Assembly (NCBI RefSeq): GCF_015694465.1 | Contig: NZ_JADQDO010000011.1 | Location: 1-64,000 of the forward strand | Length of the DNA: 64,000 nt | DNA from: Microvirga alba | Lineage (GTDB): Bacteria; Pseudomonadota; Alphaproteobacteria; Rhizobiales; Beijerinckiaceae | Direction: 5' to 3' | Part shown: positions 60,490 through 64,000 of the stretch, in pieces | How positions within the stretch are numbered: the stretch's first letter is position 1 | How the letters are laid out: every line of letters begins with the position of its first letter | The notes under the pieces: generated by a model | Databases searched by the model: none | The model's input: only the letters and a program-made list of their open reading frames with translations | Told to the model about the DNA's origin: nothing | Made by a program: the position numbers and the translations under genes

Positions 60490-61599
60490 ATGCTGTCCAT
60501 GGAACCGGCCATCAAACGCGGTCTGACCTTCTGGGATCGCGCGCTGATGCCACGCGACGAATTTTACGAACGCATTCGCCTCGTCCGCGCCGAGATGCGG
60601 CGCGTAGGCCTTGATGCGCTGATCGTGTCCGGAAACATGTATGAGGATGCCGACCTCATTTATCTCGTTGGCGGCAATGTCGATGGCACCCTCGTGCTCA
60701 CGGCCGATGATGACCCGGTTATCTTTACGGTCAGTGGTAGTCGCGAGAGCTTCTTCCTGACGGAACTGACCTGGATCAATGACGTATCATACCAAGGCGC
60801 CCTGATCGGTGCAGCCGTACGCAGCGCCCTTCACGCCCGAAAGGTAACCTCAGGCCGTATTGGCACGGTCGGTCTTCAGGTTCTGGCGAGCCGCCCCTAT
60901 CAGGATCTCGTGCAGGCCCTCGCCGGTTACGACTTGCAGGACTTCACGGCGGCGCTTCATAAACTACGCGGCCAGATCCGCCCGCGCGAGGTCGCCGCCT
61001 CGCGAATTGCACTCGGAATGGCCGAGAAAGCGGCTCTTGCCGCCGAACGGGCTTTCGCGACAGGGGCGTCGAACGCAGCCGCCGTCGTCGAGGCGGAGCG
61101 GGTCGCCCGTCTCGAGGGAGCCTGGGATTTTCGAGCTCTCGCCAATCTCGACAGTGACGATCTTCGCCCCTACGAACGCTCGTCGGACAATCGCCGTGGG
61201 CCGCTGCTCCTCTGGGTCGCTACGCGGTATCAGGGCTACTGGGCTGATCGCGTCGTTGCCACTGCCGGTGGACCGAATAGCGAGGCCGCGACAGCAATCG
61301 CGGCAATGACAGCTGCTGCACATGTCGGTGTCTCCGCACAGTCCGTGGCGGACGCCGGTCTCGCCGTGCTGTCGGACGAGTCACGTCGCTCCGCTCTGGC
61401 CTATGGACTGGGGCACGGGATTGGAATCGCGCTAAACGGGTCTCCAAAGATCAGCCCGCAAAGCGACGAGAGATTGACGGAAGGCACCCTTCTTTCCTTC
61501 CGCGTATTCGCCCGTGGAAGCGAGCAACCTTCATTCGCTACAGCGCTCGTTCAGATTACACCGAATGGAGCGGTACCGCTCGAACCGCTGGCCCGGTAA
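60490..61599 (+). CDS. M24/creatinase-fold protein (second of two)
   Basis: A 369-residue relative of the preceding protein with a creatinase-type N-terminal domain (about 22-150). In the pita-bread domain the His is kept (GLGHGIGIAL) and the second Asp (YWADRVV), but the first Asp and both Glu ligands are replaced (LLLWVATRY, LLSFRVFARG, FATALVQIT). It starts 14 bases after its neighbour with GAGGGAG as ribosome binding site. Two degenerate paralogues in tandem suggest an obligate heterodimer. Confidence 0.82.
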   Translation: MLSMEPAIKRGLTFWDRALMPRDEFYERIRLVRAEMRRVGLDALIVSGNMYEDADLIYLVGGNVDGTLVLTADDDPVIFTVSGSRESFFLTELTWINDVSYQGALIGAAVRSALHARKVTSGRIGTVGLQVLASRPYQDLVQALAGYDLQDFTAALHKLRGQIRPREVAASRIALGMAEKAALAAERAFATGASNAAAVVEAERVARLEGAWDFRALANLDSDDLRPYERSSDNRRGPLLLWVATRYQGYWADRVVATAGGPNSEAATAIAAMTAAAHVGVSAQSVADAGLAVLSDESRRSALAYGLGHGIGIALNGSPKISPQSDERLTEGTLLSFRVFARGSEQPSFATALVQITPNGAVPLEPLAR

Positions 61600-61625
61600 T
61601 CGAGTATCAAGCGGAAGGTGTCGGC

Positions 61626-62942
61626 ATGATCATACAGGCCTGGGCCGAGGAATTTTCGGGCGCCGATGCCATCGGGGCGGGAACCCGCGAGGATATCAAT
61701 CGGCATGTCGCTGACACGGCGGTGGCCTTCTTTGCTGGCTGCGCGTCTCCTGAGGCGCGGGCACTGGCACGCTTCTATTGTGGCGAGGCTTCGGCTGCGT
61801 CCAGCTGCGCAAACCTAGCAGCTGCTGCGGCTGCCATGGTACGGCGCACTGAATGTGACGACATCCACGTCGCCTCTTGCATTACCCCCGGCTCGATTGT
61901 CGTGCCGGTCGCCCTCGCAATGGCTGCGAGAGCGGGAATTTCTACTGAGCGATTCAACCGCGCGGTTGCGGCAGGTTATGTCGTGGGCTTGCGCCTGGGG
62001 TCTGCTCTTGGTGGCGCCTCTGCTCTCGGGAGCGGTATTTGGCCCACCTATTTCGCCGCGCCTGTGATGGCGGCGGCGACGGCATCGGTCTGTCTGGGGC
62101 ACGACGCAAACCGTATAGCGTCCGCACTGGGTATCGCTGCTGCGGGCGCTGGTGGGCGTGTTGGGCGCCCGTCGGGACATCCGTCGGGCCGATGGCTCGC
62201 CATCGGCGAGGCTGTCGGGAAAGGGTGCCGGGCTGCCCTCGCTGCGGCGGACGGCTTCCGCGGCGATCCCGGGCTTATCTCGGCGGACTGGCTCGCAGCG
62301 ATTGCCGGCTCGAAGCACATTCGGCCGGAGGCATTGAAATCGAGGGAGGGGATCGAAGCCGTCGGTTTTAAGCCCTTCGTCGCAGCGCGCCAAACTGCCA
62401 ATGCGATTGTCGCTTTCCAGACGATCTTACAGCGCGGTATCGCTCCCCAGACTATCCAACATATCGAGATCGGCGTCCCCCCCATCAATGCAGCCATGGT
62501 GGCCCGCGCGGCCTCTGCCCATGATCGGCTGAGCACGATTGCGAACATGCATATGCAGATCGCCGCCGCCGCCCTTCACCCGGACCTGCTCTATGACCTC
62601 GAGCGCGTGGGGCAGCCGGCTGCCGATCTCAGCGCCTTCGGGAATCGCATCACCATCATTCCGGATGCAACGCTCGAAGTGTACCTTCCGCATGCTTGGG
62701 CAGCGCGAGTGCGTGTGTTCGCGGAGGGGCAACAGTTCGAGGAAACCTGCGCGACGATAGCGGGTGATCCGGGCTGCGGCGACGTCGAGATCGTCATCCG
62801 TGGCAAACTCGTACGCATGGTTCCGAGCGCGTACCAGGATCTCTGCGCGCAGCTCCTGAGCGATGTCGATGACAACCTGCGCCAATCACAGCGGGCAGTT
62901 CTCTGGCAAGGTATGCTGGAAGCGATGCGGGAATGCGCATGA
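61626..62942 (+). CDS. MmgE/PrpD family protein
   Basis: A 438-residue protein with the helical N-terminal domain of the 2-methylcitrate dehydratase family, including a glycine/alanine-rich core (AVAAGYVVGLRLGSALGG, then GIAAAGAGGRVGR) and the second domain beginning near ALKSREGIEAVGFKPFVAARQTANAI. The family comprises dehydratases and isomerases of hydroxy-acids and related compounds. It is the last plus-strand gene of the Hyu operon, so it may act on the acid released by ring opening. Confidence 0.82.
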   Translation: MIIQAWAEEFSGADAIGAGTREDINRHVADTAVAFFAGCASPEARALARFYCGEASAASSCANLAAAAAAMVRRTECDDIHVASCITPGSIVVPVALAMAARAGISTERFNRAVAAGYVVGLRLGSALGGASALGSGIWPTYFAAPVMAAATASVCLGHDANRIASALGIAAAGAGGRVGRPSGHPSGRWLAIGEAVGKGCRAALAAADGFRGDPGLISADWLAAIAGSKHIRPEALKSREGIEAVGFKPFVAARQTANAIVAFQTILQRGIAPQTIQHIEIGVPPINAAMVARAASAHDRLSTIANMHMQIAAAALHPDLLYDLERVGQPAADLSAFGNRITIIPDATLEVYLPHAWAARVRVFAEGQQFEETCATIAGDPGCGDVEIVIRGKLVRMVPSAYQDLCAQLLSDVDDNLRQSQRAVLWQGMLEAMRECA

Positions 62943-62998
62943 CGGCACGCTTCGCCGGATATGAACACCCACGCTGAACGGTTCTTCCGGGAAGATGG

Positions 62999-64000
62999 TC
63001 AGATGTGGGCTGGCTCGGACCGTGCTTGATCCACACAGGCTTCGGCGGGCGCGCGCAAGCCGAGGATGCGCTTAGCATTGCCGTAGAAGAGCTTTTCCTT
63101 GTCCGTGTCGGACAGGTCCAGCTCATCGAGCAATTTCAGCGCAGCTGCGGGATCCCAACAGGGATAATCGGTGCCGTACATGACATTATCAATACCATAG
63201 TATTCGATGGCAAATTTCATGCCGAGACTGTGCGGCGACACTGTGTCGGTGAACATCCGCTTCATATACGTGCTCGGAGGATGCGGAAGCCTCACCCGAG
63301 CGCCGTTCTTGTCCATGCGGCCGGACTGGTAGGGCAACGCACCGCCGGTGTGCGACATCACGATCTTCAGATTCGGGTGGCGCTCCATGATGCCGGAGAA
63401 GATCAGCCGCGAAGCCGCGACGCTCACTTCCATCACGCGTCCCATGGTCAGATGCAGTGCCCCGTCATATCCCTCAAGGACATCCTGGAATACGGCATCC
63501 GTAGGATGGAGGAACATCGGGATGCCAAGTTCCGCTACGCGGGAATAGAACGGCTCAAGCCGTTCCGCGTCGATCCGGGGATCGTTGCCGACGCTGCCAG
63601 GGAGATTGACGCCCATGAGACCTAACTTGCAGATAGCGTGGTCGAGCACCTCGAGAGCGATCCCGGTATCAACCAGCGGCACTGCTGCGCTCGCCCACAG
63701 GCGGCCAGAATATTTGCGCTGCGCTCCGGCCATCTCCTCATTCCACTGCATGGCAGCGTCGCGGCCTTCCTCAGCTGGAATGTCAGAAAAATGGATCGAA
63801 AGGGGACCGATCGAACACACGACGTCAACCTGATGCCCCAGGCGGTCCATATACGCGAATTGGGTTTCGAGGTCGAACCATTCCGGCTCCAGGTTCAGGA
63901 GCCCGGTGCTGCCTTCCTTGCGCCAGTAGTCATAGCCCCCATTCGCGTTTCGCCTGGCCTTGGGAAAATCCTTACGCGCGCAGAGCTGTTCGAAAAAAGT
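62999..64000 (-). CDS. Amidohydrolase (ACMSD-like), truncated by window edge
   Basis: At least 333 residues of an amidohydrolase-2 family enzyme; the frame stays open to the window's last base, so the true start lies outside. MFLHPTDAVF, IVMSHTGGALPY and VMYGTDYPCWDP carry the His and Asp metal ligands of the TIM-barrel decarboxylase/hydrolase group that includes ACMSD and gamma-resorcylate decarboxylase. It converges on the MmgE/PrpD gene with 56 bp between stops. Probably a later step in the same catabolic route or a separate unit. Confidence 0.85.
   Translation of the reverse strand, partial: TFFEQLCARKDFPKARRNANGGYDYWRKEGSTGLLNLEPEWFDLETQFAYMDRLGHQVDVVCSIGPLSIHFSDIPAEEGRDAAMQWNEEMAGAQRKYSGRLWASAAVPLVDTGIALEVLDHAICKLGLMGVNLPGSVGNDPRIDAERLEPFYSRVAELGIPMFLHPTDAVFQDVLEGYDGALHLTMGRVMEVSVAASRLIFSGIMERHPNLKIVMSHTGGALPYQSGRMDKNGARVRLPHPPSTYMKRMFTDTVSPHSLGMKFAIEYYGIDNVMYGTDYPCWDPAAALKLLDELDLSDTDKEKLFYGNAKRILGLRAPAEACVDQARSEPAHI

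Noticed and set aside
1..64000. CRISPR arrays, rRNA and tRNA genes
   Set aside because: No regularly spaced repeats, tRNA-like cloverleaf or rRNA sequence was seen when reading through; a dedicated scan was not possible.

Overview
The window reads as accessory or plastic DNA from a high-GC Gram-negative alphaproteobacterium, most likely of the order Hyphomicrobiales (Microvirga, Methylobacterium or Bosea-like). This is inferred from protein style, the abundance of ABC importers and catabolic operons, an outer-membrane PagL/MipA complement, and IS110 and IS6 debris. No rRNA, tRNA or CRISPR array was seen.

Region 1 (1-2.1 kb) holds possible IS-end repeats, a CYTH-like protein, a small hypothetical gene and a broken IS110 transposase. 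Region 2 (2.1-16.3 kb) is a catabolic locus: a divergent M20 peptidase, an IclR regulator, a fused HyuA-HyuB hydantoinase/oxoprolinase, a complete family-5 (Dpp/Opp-type) importer, a DUF917 protein and a second HyuA-like protein. It probably imports and opens a cyclic amide or modified dipeptide-like compound.

Region 3 (16.3-34.9 kb) holds two transporter-plus-phosphatase modules separated and flanked by IS remnants. Module A (17.1-26.7 kb) has a LacI regulator, a fused-permease Fbp/phosphonate-type importer, a dual-specificity-type phosphatase, two inositol-monophosphatase-family enzymes and a convergent metallophosphoesterase. Module B (27.7-34.4 kb) has a TetR regulator, a Ugp/sugar-type importer, a GpdQ/CpdA-like phosphoesterase and a tyrosine-phosphatase-like enzyme. 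Together they look like import-then-dephosphorylate pathways for organophosphate compounds, similar in logic to agrocinopine catabolism but built from different families.

Region 4 (35.0-37.7 kb) is a two-gene molybdenum hydroxylase of isoquinoline-1-oxidoreductase type, followed by about 1 kb without a convincing gene. Region 5 (38.7-52.1 kb) is the most striking part: twelve tightly packed, mostly overlapping minus-strand genes (HAD phosphatase, class III aminotransferase, arginase-fold hydrolase, alpha/beta hydrolase, acyltransferase-like protein, DUF2147 protein, histidine kinase, sigma-54 response regulator, MipA/OmpV protein, two small EamA/SMR-like transporters, DegT aminotransferase). 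They face a cyclopropane-fatty-acid-synthase-like methyltransferase across a 320 bp region that contains two good, oppositely directed sigma-54 (-24/-12) promoters and a palindrome. The operon therefore encodes its own enhancer-binding regulator, and the content suggests synthesis or export of an amine-containing envelope component or small molecule.

Region 6 (52.1-64 kb) contains a chemoreceptor remnant, a PagL-like lipid A deacylase, an IS6 scrap, and then a LysR-controlled operon of HyuA, HyuB, two tandem M24/creatinase-fold proteins with lost metal ligands, an MmgE/PrpD protein and, convergent to it, an ACMSD-type amidohydrolase cut by the window edge.
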